Assembly (NCBI RefSeq): GCF_964019385.1
Contig: NC_088654.1
Location: 25,256,941 to 25,320,940 of the forward strand
Direction: 5' to 3'
Length of the DNA: 64,000 nt
From: Sycon ciliatum
Lineage: Eukaryota > Porifera > Calcarea > Leucosolenida > Sycettidae
A model generated the notes under the pieces. It had not been told where the DNA came from. It saw only the letters and a program-made list of their open reading frames with translations, and made no database searches. Position numbers and translations under genes: made by a program. The number at the start of each line of letters is the position of its first letter. Positions within the stretch are counted from its first letter, which is position 1. Shown piece after piece: positions 53,636-63,859 of the stretch.

Positions 53636-53968
53636 TTAGTATTAGGAAATTGGAGGCCACATGCCACGTACTGCTCTTTTCTCTCCGAAACTCAACACTT
53701 GCACGCCAGATACGAAAGAAGGAAAAGTGTTGAGTTTCGGAGAGAAAAGAGCAGTACGTGGCATGTGGCCTCCAATTTCCTAATACTTGGAAATTCTCCG
53801 TAAAATGACTAAACATTACCCATATCATAAGCTAAGTAATAAGTTGCAATTTCAAATTTGGACTTCACGGAGAATTTCCAAGTATTAGGAAATTGGAGGC
53901 CACATGCCACGTACTGCCCTTACTGTCATCGCTAACACAACATTAAAATGCTGTGTTAGCGATGACAG
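53636..53968. repeat. Multi-hairpin repeat with three copies of one arm
   Basis: A segment starting TATTAGGAAATTGGAGGCCA occurs at 53640 (plus), about 53760-53793 (inverted) and 53882 (plus). The first two form a hairpin with 65-bp arms around a 23-bp loop. CTTGGAAATTCTCCGT (53788) and ACGGAGAATTTCCAAG (53868) form a second. TACTGTCATCGCTAACACA (53919) and its complement (53952 onward) form a third. Confidence 0.8.
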
Positions 53969-53971
53969 TAA

Positions 53972-54758
53972 GGGTTGGTTCACATATCGCCGGTACCGCC
54001 GGGAGTCATCGGGAGTGGGTCTCTTGCAACCTCTCCCGGCGCATTGCGATTATGTGAACCAGTGCAGTCGTAACAAAATCATACGGTAAAATATCGCAAG
54101 GGACCGCCGGCAAAGTTGGACAGTGCCCAACTCTTGCGATCTGCCCCGGCGCCGATCCCGTACAATTTTGACCTAAAGTGGTTTTTGAACCGTTCACGCC
54201 GGTGATCGCCGGCTGCCGGGAGCCAGACTTTGTCAAAATTTCAAACCAATACTTGTCCTAATTGTTTCTAAATTGAAGCTGGAGAGGAGGTCCGTTCGCC
54301 ATTCTTGTAGTCGTTTCAAGGTGGCAAATAAGTCAGCATACCAACCCGTCCTTCTCGGATGATCTGCTTGCCCATTGTGCAACTTATGAGACAAGTACAA
54401 TTGAAACAAATAAAAAATATGATGGATACATTGGCAAGTTCTTGTGACTTCATTAACGTTTGCAAGCATAATTTCGACACAATCGCTCACTAGACTGCAA
54501 TAAAATGTGTAGAAGTAGTTTCATGATCTCCAGCCGTAAAAGGTAGCACCGAGTGGCCATCACCGAAAGACCTTGAACTACTGGAGAAACAAAGAATTCA
54601 AGCTTCAATTGGCAAACCTGCCGTAGCATTTGGGCTCATTCTGTACTACTTTGTAGTAGATTTGGTACTCGAACCGTATGCGCAACGGATCGGGAGCTGC
54701 TCACCACCGATGTCTAGCGATGTCTTGCGGCGCCGATTTTGCTTATGTGAACCAACCC
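53972..54758. mobile_element. Harbinger-like element H1, 787 bp
   Basis: Ends GGGTTGGTTCACATA and TATGTGAACCAACCC, flanked by TAA (53969-53971 and 54759-54761). The 3-bp TAA duplication and G-rich ends fit PIF/Harbinger. No transposase frame. Internal GCCGG-rich motifs. Confidence 0.8.
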
Positions 54759-54761
54759 TAA

Positions 54762-55540
54762 GGGGGTGATTATATGTGCAGCTCCAGCCCGGGCTGGTCG
54801 ACAGGCGGGCCAGCCCGCCTGCAACGGGATCTCGGGGTTGTACACAAATCCACACAAAACCTGTGGTGCGTTTACATGGCAAGCGGGCTGGCCCGGCGAG
54901 GCGGGATCCCGCCTCGAGGCACCCGGGATCCCGGCTAGGCGGGCCAGAAAAAGCACATATAAACAGACCAGCCCGGGCCAGAGTTGTATTATTATGGTGT
55001 CGACACTGCGTGCATACTACAAAATAGGTACTTTTACCTTTTGAGGGTAGTTATAAAGAGGATTTCGGATATTGTAAAAAAATTTCTTCAGCTTTTTGTA
55101 CAGCAACAAGAAGGACGTACAGTGAGCACTGTTTATTTGTTGACATGCATGATTTACATTAAAGTGGAAGGGGAACTACTTGCAAAATACTTTGATATGG
55201 ACAGCTAAAAATGTGAAAAACAGGGAAAAGAAACGAGGTGATACAACACACCAAACATGTGCCACAGCGCAAAAAGAAATCAGCAGAAGAATACATTGTG
55301 TGAGAAAAAAGGTTTTTAGGTTTATAACCTGAGTATGGCTTGCAGCCCTGCGTTTCAGCCCGGGGCAGCACACTACAGTCGTAGTGTGTTTGCTGCATAC
55401 TCACAACGGGCTGGCGTGTGCTCAGCGCATATAAACTCACTGCGGGCTGGCGACCAGCCCGGCCTTGCACATGTAAACATCCTTGGCGGGCTGGCCCGCT
55501 TGCTCCAGCCCGGGCTGGAGTTGCACATATAATAGGCCCC
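54762..55540. mobile_element. Harbinger-like element H2, 779 bp, abutting H1
   Basis: Starts GGGGGTGATTATATGTGCAG and ends TGCACATATAATAGGCCCC, with inner CTCCAGCCCGGGCTGG at both ends. TAA at 54759-54761 (shared with H1) and 55541-55543. It holds many GGGCTGGC / CCAGCCCG motifs next to CACAT(A/G)TAAAC on both strands. No transposase. Confidence 0.8.
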
Positions 55541-55543
55541 TAA

Positions 55544-57662
55544 GACGTTATCTCCATCCGGGTGCTAAACTTGATTGATTGTCATGTATTGTGGTAGAGA
55601 GTTTGTTGTAACTGCTCTCTGCCCTTTCTCCACCTGCTCCCAGTCCCGTGCCATCTCCACACTTACACAAGGGGACGACGATACCTACATTTGAAAGACT
55701 GTTTATTGCAAGATGACTACGGAAACACAACTAGACATGACGGACTCAATACGAAGATTGCTTTTCACACCACCGCAACACACGCATGCACCAACATGAC
55801 GTACACACGACGTACACAAAATAACGTACTACAAGTGCAAGCTTGAAAACTAATCCTGAGAGCGCTGAATGTGGTATTGACAGGTCAGCGCCCAGGAGGT
55901 TTCCCATGCACACTAATCGTCGTAAAAATCTCTGCAAAGCTTGTGTTGTGTTTGGCCTGCAAGCCAAGCACATGTCCATTGTGGGGACAAGACAAAGACT
56001 GCAGATATATTTACGTCCAGCATGCACTTTTACAGATGAGAGAGAAAGAGACAATACGAGGAGAGATACTGCTGTGGCAACCACAACTACTGCCGTGGAC
56101 TTGGAAATCCAGTCGAATGACTGGGGCCGGCACCCTCAGTGCGTACAGAAAGTTGCATGCACAGAGCACATGTTGATCGTTTGCGTACTCACGGCTGCAT
56201 GGCTGGCACCCTAGGGCCGCTTGACCTCTGACTGGGTTTCCTCGTCCACCATAGAAGTGTTATGTACCTCCTCCCGTACATTGCCTCCTTCCACAACCTT
56301 TCCCTGCTGACCTGTATGCACCCTGTACTTACCCTCACGTACCCACCTTTTCTTGGCCTGGCTAGCTACTTGCATGACCATATTTGCCGTAGCTACCCAG
56401 GCCCTTGATCTTGCACTCCTTCTCTCAAAACTCTCTCTCCCTATCTTTCATCATGTAAACGTTCGTCTTTCTCTCCGTCTCTCGGTCTACCTAATAGATG
56501 TTGTCCTACTACATACCTGTTCCTCGTTCCCTTGTGTATGTGATTATGGCAGAAGTTTTAAAGTGTTCAACCGTAGCGTACACTACAGGTTGTGCCTTCC
56601 ACAAAGCCATGGCGCTCACACTGGCCTTCCTTCTTTTGTATGTGTTAATAGCCCACACTCAAAATGTCCAGGAACCGAGTTCGAGAGAAACCCCTTTCCT
56701 AAATCTAAAACTTTCAAGAGAAACTAGTCCGATGTACAACAGTAGGATACAGTCCAATAAGCATAGTCTCCTGATGATCGCGTAAGAACTTGCGGCAAGA
56801 AAATCTAGAGGAGAGATGCACAGATTGTTTCCACTGAACCTTGTGCATGGTGGTAGCTTCGCTGAATGCAACTCTACATCCTGCTTTGTGAGATTTTACT
56901 TTCCGCTTTTGAGGCCAGAAAAGGCCAAGGAGAGTAAACTTCAAATCTGGCCAGGTTTCACTAATTTTAAAAGACATGACACGATATTACAATCATGGCA
57001 AAATGTATGTAGAAGCAGGTCAAACATCCGTATTTATCAAAATTCAAGTAGGTTTTAGCCTCAATTCGGACAAAAATTTGTCTTTCAAAAACCAGCTGGA
57101 CGATTTTGAATTTTAGGGTTTTAGGCCGGCTGAAATGGGCGGCTGGGATCGTCAATTGTGCAACAAGGAAGTTGAGGCCAAAGGGAAAGATTTATTTGTC
57201 ACGTGTACGCAGTGCTAGATTGCTGTTCCTGTTCCTTTTCCCTTACCTGTATTTCACCTGATGAGAAGGCTTGAAAGTATACTTGTGAAACCAAACGACT
57301 TTCAAGATGTTCGTAAAGAGCCTGAATTGTGTCCTTTTTATGAGTATTATCGCATTTTTGTCTCGGAGGAAACTGTTTATTTATTTTCTTGCGCATGCTT
57401 TGTGTATGATGTGACGTCATCGTCAGAGTCATGCCGCTACAGAATATACGGATCGCAGACCATGATCAGGAACCTTGTCTGGGGATGCTGAGAATGAAGC
57501 AAAACTCAGCTGCCCCAAAATGGCAGCCGAATGATAGAATAGGTGTACCAAGCTCTTCATGAAATTTTACTGTGGAAGCTTGAAACTGTAATTCAAAATT
57601 TGGGATGGAATCTTCAAAATTCGTCTTATCACCTTTCATTATCCACTGTTCTCTATTTGCAG
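55544..57662. other. Intron sequence, nothing recognised
   Basis: Remaining part of the B3-A4 intron. Frames of up to 124 codons on both strands have no motif that I recognise and no splice-framed FN3 homology. Confidence 0.45.
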
Positions 57663-57950
57663 CTCCACATGTAGCCCCGTCAGATATACAATTCAATTCA
57701 AGCACAGCTACAACTGTCCATATCAGCTGGTCGGCAGTGAACCCATACGAGTTAAATGGAGTACTGGTGGGCTACAACGTCACATGCTGGCAAGGTACAA
57801 ACCTGATAACATATGTGCGCACTACAACAGAGAACGCGAACGTGACTGGCTTGAAATTCAACTCCATGTATAAAGTTTCAGTTGCAGCCATCTCATCAGG
57901 AGGGCTAGGTGTTTACTCTAACTACACCAATGTCACTACATCACAGAATG
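57663..57950 (+). CDS. FN3-domain exon A4 (partial gene)
   Basis: A 96-codon FN3 domain, phase 1-1, with acceptor CTATTTGCAG ending at 57662 and donor GTAAGT at 57951. Starts APHVAPSDIQF. Landmarks are TVHISWSAVNPYELNG (Trp), VGYNVTC with the single Cys shared with A2, the strand MYKVSVAAIS and the turn SGGLGVYSN, ending TTSQN. Glycosylation motifs are NVT (three) and NYT. The near match to A2 supports the block duplication. Confidence 0.92.
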
Positions 57951-58779
57951 GTAAGTGTCGTGTTTTTTAATATTCCGGTACTGTGTGTTGTCAATTCTTT
58001 TATCAACTGCATTGATGCACATGCATTCCACAAGTCCAAATATTATTCCTTTATGCTGAATTTTCATCATCTTTCTCTCCGCTTAGGAGCTGCGTTTGCA
58101 CCTTCAGCCTAGAGGGTGGTGGTTCTTGATCCACGTACACCAACATATCAACATAGATACAGACAACGGAGGCAGGAGCGTACAAAGTGAGGGGTAATAG
58201 GCCACAGCCAGAGGTGACTAGCAACACTGGTGAGACTCAAAAAACTGACTGAAGAATTCAGACAAAAAGAACAACAACAACAACAGAAGAAAAAATATCA
58301 CACGCTATATTCACAAGAGGAGAAATGTTGTTGCGCAAGCAATCTTTTCTCGCCTATCTCGCTCCGCTCGGCCGACCAGAAATAATAACATTCATGCAGA
58401 TACGGACAACTCAATCTAGATGAGCCTCACACAATCGTACAGAATATTTGGAAGCAAAGTTACGTTTAAAAGGAAGTTGGTTCCTCCCAACACTTGAGCT
58501 CGCTCTTTTCCCGTCAACTTGCCTTGACACTGGACTTCAAGCCCAAGTATTGTGTGCAACCCACCTTCTTTTGATTATCTCTGAAGTTTCTACAACTGAC
58601 GAGAAGACAACAGTAGTAAAATAGCAATGAAAAATACTAATTGTGCACTCATAACCATGTATAAAACAATTAAAATGAAACAATGCCAGAACGTTTTCCC
58701 GTGACTATCATCCGTGGAAGATCGTCACATAGTAAGAATCACTAAAATAACCAGTTATAATTATAGCTAGAATAATATG
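57951..58779. other. Intron sequence
   Basis: Start of the A4-B4 intron. Nothing recognised. Confidence 0.45.
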
Positions 58780-58787
58780 AAAAGAAG

Positions 58788-58925
58788 AAGGGGTTGGTGC
58801 GACTTCGGCGATAGTAGGGGTAGAGTGTGTTGCTCCCTACATGGGAGCTCGCGGTTTTCCTGCCAACTTGAATTCTCACTTAACCGCGCGTTCCCATGTA
58901 GGGAGCAACACACTCTTCCCCCAAT
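58788..58925. repeat. Short hairpin repeat
   Basis: GAGTGTGTTGCTCCCTACAT (58825 region) mirrors ATGTAGGGAGCAACACACTC (58894 region). The arms are about 40 bp. Related to 53516-53577. Confidence 0.7.
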
Positions 58926-59065
58926 ATGAAAAGAAGCGTGAGAATGCAGCAGCTCGCGCTTATGCATAACGCGTGTAGTGTGAACTTATTCAGTGGATCT
59001 GAGAATGGTAGCAGTACGTGAATGTGGCAGCTGTGAGTGCGTGTGGACAAACTGGTGAGTGCGTA

Positions 59066-59530
59066 TTATTTGAAAAGTGTGAGTGCTACAACATTTTCTT
59101 TTTGCTTGCATAGCACAGGGTCACGTATACGAATATAAACAGCTTCCAACACCTGGAACTGCTTAAAGAAACGTGCGCAACAAATAACACTGAACCAGGA
59201 ATCGTCAAACAACTTACGACAATCCGGACTGGACACCAAATGCTTGTAGATGGCAGACTTCCTCTTGTCGATATCAAACTCCTCCTCGTCAGTATCCTTC
59301 TCGTCCTCCACTTCCTGATCCTGCTCACCCTTGCTGTCCTCCTGACCATCCTGTTCACCCCCATCATCATCCTCCGCCTCCATCTCCTCTCGCCACCGCT
59401 TCTTTCTCTTTGACGCGTTCACTGCTGCGCCCGTACTTTCACCTGCCTCTCCTGGTCCGACCTTCTCGATTTTTCTCAGTCGTGCCTTCGCTAGTCTCTG
59501 GCTTCTCCTCAGATCCGTTTTGATCCCGAA
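59066..59530 (-). pseudogene. Penelope-like element: second GIY-YIG C-terminal half with acidic tract
   Basis: The minus frame 59066-59422 (118 codons) ends with SAIYKHLVSSPDCRKLFDDS, VLEAVYIRIRDPVLCKQKEN and ALTLFK, closely matching 35437-36114 and the GIY-YIG C-terminal half of Penelope-like elements (Glu in LEAV). It is preceded by an acidic tract (DDDGGEQDGQED, VEDEKDTDEEEFD). Upstream, after a frame change near 59430, lies a basic stretch. 3' fragment without RT. Confidence 0.7.
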
Positions 59531-59619
59531 ACCACCAGTGCAGTGACATGGACAAGAACGTTAGCAAAATATCACCTAACTTGCACGTGAGCTTGGTTAC
59601 CAGCGGGCGTGGGGGGGGG

Positions 59620-60380
59620 GGGATACTATTCAAGAGAGGGCTTTATTCCCGTAGCTATGCAGAAGACATTACTTCAGTAACGTCTGGCGCTAGCCAGGGT
59701 CCACACAGCTTTAATTTGGTATTTGTGTGTTTTTTTTGTGTCACGCCTGGCGCTCTCACGTATCTGATGGCAAAAAAAGCATAGGGATGTTATAAATTTT
59801 TCAATTCTCCTATTTTTTTTTCAGGCATATCCTGGGATTCGAACCCGCACTATTGCCCTATATGCATTCCCCCATACACTTCGCATTCATACCCATTCTT
59901 CCAAGTTGCTTCACGTTATGATCTTGCGTTTGAAAGCCCTATTTGAATATTGCGGGCAGCTGTATGTGGCCAGCTGTGTTTGATGGTACGGTACAGGAGA
60001 CGGTGTCGTATTACCCTCGATCGTACTTGTCCCGTACCTATCCCCTACCGTACCGTACCATCAAAGACGGCTGGCCACAATGCATATTCAAATAGAGCTT
60101 TCAAATGCAAGATCATAATGTGAAGCAACTTGGAAGAATTAGTATGTATGCGAAGTGTATCGGGGGATGCATGCAGGGCGCGATAGTGCGGGTTCGAATC
60201 CCAGGTTATGTCTTAAAAAAAGGAATTTTTTAAAGAATTTATAACATCCCTATGCTTTTTTTGTCTAGGTCATCAAGGCAAGAAAGCATAGCGTAGGGCC
60301 CTGAGCTTCCAAGCTCTCTCGTTTTTTCACTGGCTCTTAGAGACTGGGGCACTATTCGAGATAGGGCACTGTTCAAGATT
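59620..60380. repeat. Dispersed repeat related to 5262-5615
   Basis: The outer parts are inverted copies of motifs in 5262-5615 (ACTATTCAAGAGAGGG at 59625; GCTCTTAGAGACTGGGG at 60334). A palindromic element lies inside. A G run precedes it at 59609-59620. Confidence 0.55.
59769..60265. mobile_element. Palindromic element with a perfect B-box motif in each arm
   Basis: Arms of about 200 bp: AAAAAAAGCATAGGGATGTT at the left end mirrors AACATCCCTATGCTTTTTTT at the right. Each arm carries GGTTCGAATCC (plus at 60189-60199; complement at 59833-59843), a perfect Pol III B-box consensus. The spacer holds GGTACGGTAC-type motifs. No coding capacity. Confidence 0.75.
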
Positions 60381-60505
60381 TTTTGGAATTCTTTATACTC
60401 ACGATGGCACCATCGCCAATTAGTGATAAGTTTATGAGAAGGGGAGATGCTGTGGGTGAGGCTGTGGGTTATGCAGTTGGAAAGTGATTTACATCACTTT
60501 GAATT

Positions 60506-61000
60506 TTACAAGTATGGGAAAGGGTGAGCGCTGCAGGAGCAGATCGAGTTAATTAGCAGTGAGCAGGTTTCTTGTTTGAAATCAGGTCGGGAGGAGACGT
60601 CACGAATGCTAGCAGGGAGGGCATTGTAGTATTCTAGGGACTTGTACAGTGGGGAGTCTTTACAGCGGTCGGTTCTGGTGGGTGGGAGGCGCCAAGTGCA
60701 TGTGTGTCGAAGGCTACACTGGGGCGTAACTTGAGCGGGGTGTTGAGCATGCGTATGGGTTGTGGTGCATATTGGTAATTTATGGAGTGTGCAAGAAGGG
60801 TGAGCTTTACTTTGTGACGAGAAAACTTGTGACATTGTCCGCCATTTGAGCCAATGCAGCAGTGCTGAATGATGCGGAGGAGTGAAGAGGGGGAGACGGA
60901 GGCAAATTCTGGCCGCCTTGCTCTGGATTCGCTCAAGGCGGTCACGGGCTGTGATTGAGAGCGGGGTGACAGCAATGCATGCGTATTCAATTAAAGGCAT
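60506..61000 (-). pseudogene. LINE reverse transcriptase C-terminal fragment
   Basis: The 164-codon minus frame reads PLIEYACIAVTPLSITARDR, LERIQSKAARICL, HHSALLHWLKW, then SPLYKSLEYYNALPASIRD. This is the thumb and C-terminal region of a CR1/Jockey-like LINE RT. The catalytic part is missing upstream and the end is free. Different LINE type from 38541-40308. Confidence 0.72.
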
Positions 61001-61400
61001 GTATACGCATGATAGGTGTTTTGTAAATAAGAGAGAGAGACAGTGACTTAGTGTGTAGAATTGATTATAGCCTAAAGAGAAAATTGAATATATTTACAGC
61101 TTTCTTCAGCACAAAGTCAAGATAGAGCTCTTATCGCGCGAGTACGGTAAATCATGCAACAGAAAGGGCCAAAAAATCAGGAGAAGCAGCATGGTAAGTG
61201 GTGAGCATGGGTGAGTGGGCAGCAAGGGAGCGCCTGAAAACAATCATACATTCCTAGCCACGACCGCTCAACTGGGCTAGAGGAAAAACCCGCCTTCCGG
61301 CCAAAAAAATATCTATGACTGTTATTACTTCCTGCAACGCCCACTGCCAGTCGGACCCAAGAATAGAGAAAACAAGAAATTGTATGTAATATACGGGGTA

Positions 61401-61610
61401 CTGTAAATATACAAAATTTCGGCGCTGCAAAATTTCGGCACTTCACGATTTTTGACATTTCGGCGGCGATTTATTTTCGGCGTGGGGTAGAGGGCATGGT
61501 ATTGCGACAGATGCTGTGAAAAATTTCATCGGCGTTTTAAATTAGGCGTTTTGGGTCGGTGCCGAATATAGCCGAAATTAAATAGCTGCCGAAAATTTGT
61601 ACATTTACAG
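61401..61610. mobile_element. MITE with CTGTAAATATACAAAATTTC ends
   Basis: CTGTAAAT-type ends (right complement CTGTAAATGTACAAATTTTC), flanked by TA at 61399-61400 and 61611-61612. Repeated TTTCGGC motifs inside. 210 bp. Confidence 0.75.
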
Positions 61611-62037
61611 TATGTCATGATCGTAAGCCACAGACATCGGCATAGAATATCAAAATGTCCAGTGGAAGACCCCTTGAAACCGGGGTTGGTGGGCGGGCAA
61701 CTTCAATTACCACGAGGAAAACAAAGACCACGATGGCAGGTTCAATGGAGTTGCGCAGAACAAGAGCAAACGCACGAAAATATTGGTGAGTGAAAAGTAC
61801 GCTTTTTGCTCTCTTTCGCTCAGCCATGGAAAACAAAACTTCACCATTGTGGTCAGCAGCCTCAAAACCAAAATTGAGGCAAAAATAAGTCTGTGACAGT
61901 TCACATGTAACAGAACATAAGTGTTATCAAACATTATCATTTATCCAATATCCCGAATCGCCAAAGAAGTTGGATACGTGGAATTTGGCTGCAGATTGCA
62001 TACTATTTATGCTAACCTTACTTTGACTTCATGCAGA

Positions 62038-62116
62038 GCTAGCTAGTAGCTACTGACTCATGTGCATGACTTGTTGGGCTAGCTAGTAGCTACTGACTCA
62101 TGTGCATGACTTGTTG
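62038..62116 (+). repeat. 40-bp tandem duplication upstream of exon B4
   Basis: A unit starting GCTAGCTAGTAGCTACTGAC occurs twice (62038-62077 and 62078-62116), identical as far as I can read, 15-95 bp before the 3' splice site. Each copy has CTGAC, a branch-point-like motif. Confidence 0.85.
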
Positions 62117-62131
62117 TCGTGTGGCTTGCAG

Positions 62132-62428
62132 TTCCACCAACTCCAAAGATCACATCTAACTCATCAACTCCAGCAACAATTACTGTGGTGTTTGGCGCAC
62201 TGACTGGTCATTTCACAATTCATCGGTATTGCTGTCTGTACCACCGTGAAAGAGTCTCCGGGACTCCATCGCCAACAACCTCTACAACGGTTTGCAGTCA
62301 AGTCACAACCATCATACTGAAAAACCTGGAGGAGGATGCAACGTACTCCATAGAGGGGTTTGCCAACAACACTGCCATGAAGATTAGCCCACATACAATG
62401 CCATTCAGTCTCAAAACTAAACCCGAAG
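62132..62428 (+). CDS. FN3-like exon B4, cysteine-bearing type (partial gene)
   Basis: A 99-codon exon, phase 1-1, with acceptor GGCTTGCAG ending at 62131 and donor GTTGGT at 62429 (a weaker donor than in the other exons). Starts VPPTPKITSN. B-type signature: HRYCCLYHRERVSGTPS, TTVCSQVTTIIL, NLEEDATYSIEGFANNT. Three cysteines as in B2, with which it also shares GHF..YCC spacing and FANNT. NSS and NNT are possible glycosylation sites. Confidence 0.86.
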
Positions 62429-62993
62429 GTTGGTGATAAGTAGCAATGCCAGTAATGGGCTGAATGGCTTCCTCAACCATAGGATGTTACCTAAGAAATT
62501 CTGGTGGTCTGTGCCCCTTTAGAACTATCATTTGAATAGATTTTTGGTCATTACGCTAAATGTCCCTTTCAGGGATAGGGAATGGAATCAAGTGTGTCGT
62601 ATTCCTCGCCCGAAAAAGACTCATTTTGGTCAGTTCCGACAAAGTAGATTGTGGCCCAATGGGGTAAAAATCATCCAAAACCGTACATGTGCTGAAAACA
62701 ATTCATGCATCCTTGTTTTCCTCATGCATGGCCACGGATTCCAAAAAATGTGAATTTGACGAGAATTTTGCTCTGCGCCCAGGGTGTATTTCCGAGTCAA
62801 AATGCCATATTCCTATCAACTCGTTACATGGAATACGAGCATAGAACGCTATTCCTCACACTTCCTCATTCTTTTCTTCAGGGTGTCTGTGAGCGGTTGG
62901 GATGCCATTCTGATCATTCCCCTCAAAGCAGGACAGAGTTAGTTTCCTTATTCATCATGTCCCCGGTCGCTGAACCCGCAGACTTTGCATGCA
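62429..62993. other. Intron sequence
   Basis: First half of the short 1.1-kb B4-A5 intron. Nothing recognised. Confidence 0.45.
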
Positions 62994-63376
62994 CAGGGGC
63001 GTAGCACCCGCTACGACTGGTACGACCATGGCCATACCACTTTTCGAAAAGTGTGGTCCGTCCGGAACGTGCAAAACCGTAATAAAAAAATCAGGATCCA
63101 TCGATGCATATGCGCATCAGACTTTGACCTTTTTCTAGACTCGTACTCGTAGATCTGCCATGCATCTGTGCATGTCCATGCACGTCTCTTCTGACCGTGA
63201 AATAATTCAATGACTTTATAAACTGTGCCAGAAGTGTGCCAGAAGTTCCCAGAACGCAGGATTTTGTGTCTTTTTTACAACATTTCCCCGGGGGAGGTCC
63301 CCCACCCCCCTCCAAAACGGCCTTCGGCCGCGCCGACCTTCGGTCGTACCACTTCCAAAACCCCTCCTACGCCCTG
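62994..63376. mobile_element. hAT-like MITE
   Basis: Ends CAGGGGCGTAG and CTACGCCCTG, typical of hAT elements. Flanked by TGCATGCA (left) and ATGCATGA (right), an imperfect 8-bp repeat. 383 bp; the ORFs inside are spurious. Confidence 0.7.
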
Positions 63377-63574
63377 ATGCATGATATTTTACTCAAAATG
63401 AGGATGATATTTCATCTTGGGCCTTCACTAAAATGACTGGATGAAGAAAATTCCTGCATTTTGAGCACGTACTTTTGAAGTGAGAAACCGAATATAGAAA
63501 AGCCAAATGTGACTATCATCGCCGCAAGCTGATAGCTAAATGTTCCTGGCTATGTATTTTTGATTCTGACACAG

Positions 63575-63859
63575 CCCCATCTGAGCCACCCGCATCTGTA
63601 AGCATCACCAATGTCAACAGAACATCACTGACAGTAGTATGGAGGGAAGTACCCTTGCTTGGTCGCAATGGTCCAATCACACACTATCTGGTCAAGTACA
63701 ATAACAGCCATGACCGACGTGTTGGAAGTGATCAGCTCTCACTCACGCTGCATCACCTTCAGCCTAACACAAACTACAACATCAGTGTATCGGCTATAGG
63801 TCACGGAGGTCAAAGTGGACCTTATAGCAGTGAGGAGATTGTCAAAACACTCGAAGCTG
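63575..63859 (+). CDS. FN3-domain exon A5 (partial gene)
   Basis: A 95-codon FN3 domain, phase 1-1, with acceptor TCTGACACAG ending at 63574 and donor GTAAGA at 63860. Starts APSEPPASVSI. Landmarks are LTVVWREVPLLGRNGP (Trp), ITHYLVKYN, LQPNTNYNISVSAIG (Leu and Tyr of strand F) and the turn HGGQSGPYS, ending KTLEA. No cysteine. The gene continues beyond the window; by the alternation a B-type exon would be expected next. Confidence 0.92.

Noticed and set aside
59833-60199. tRNA genes in the palindrome arms
   Set aside because: Only the B-box-like T-loop is tRNA-like. The T stem has three pairs at most and no cloverleaf can be drawn.
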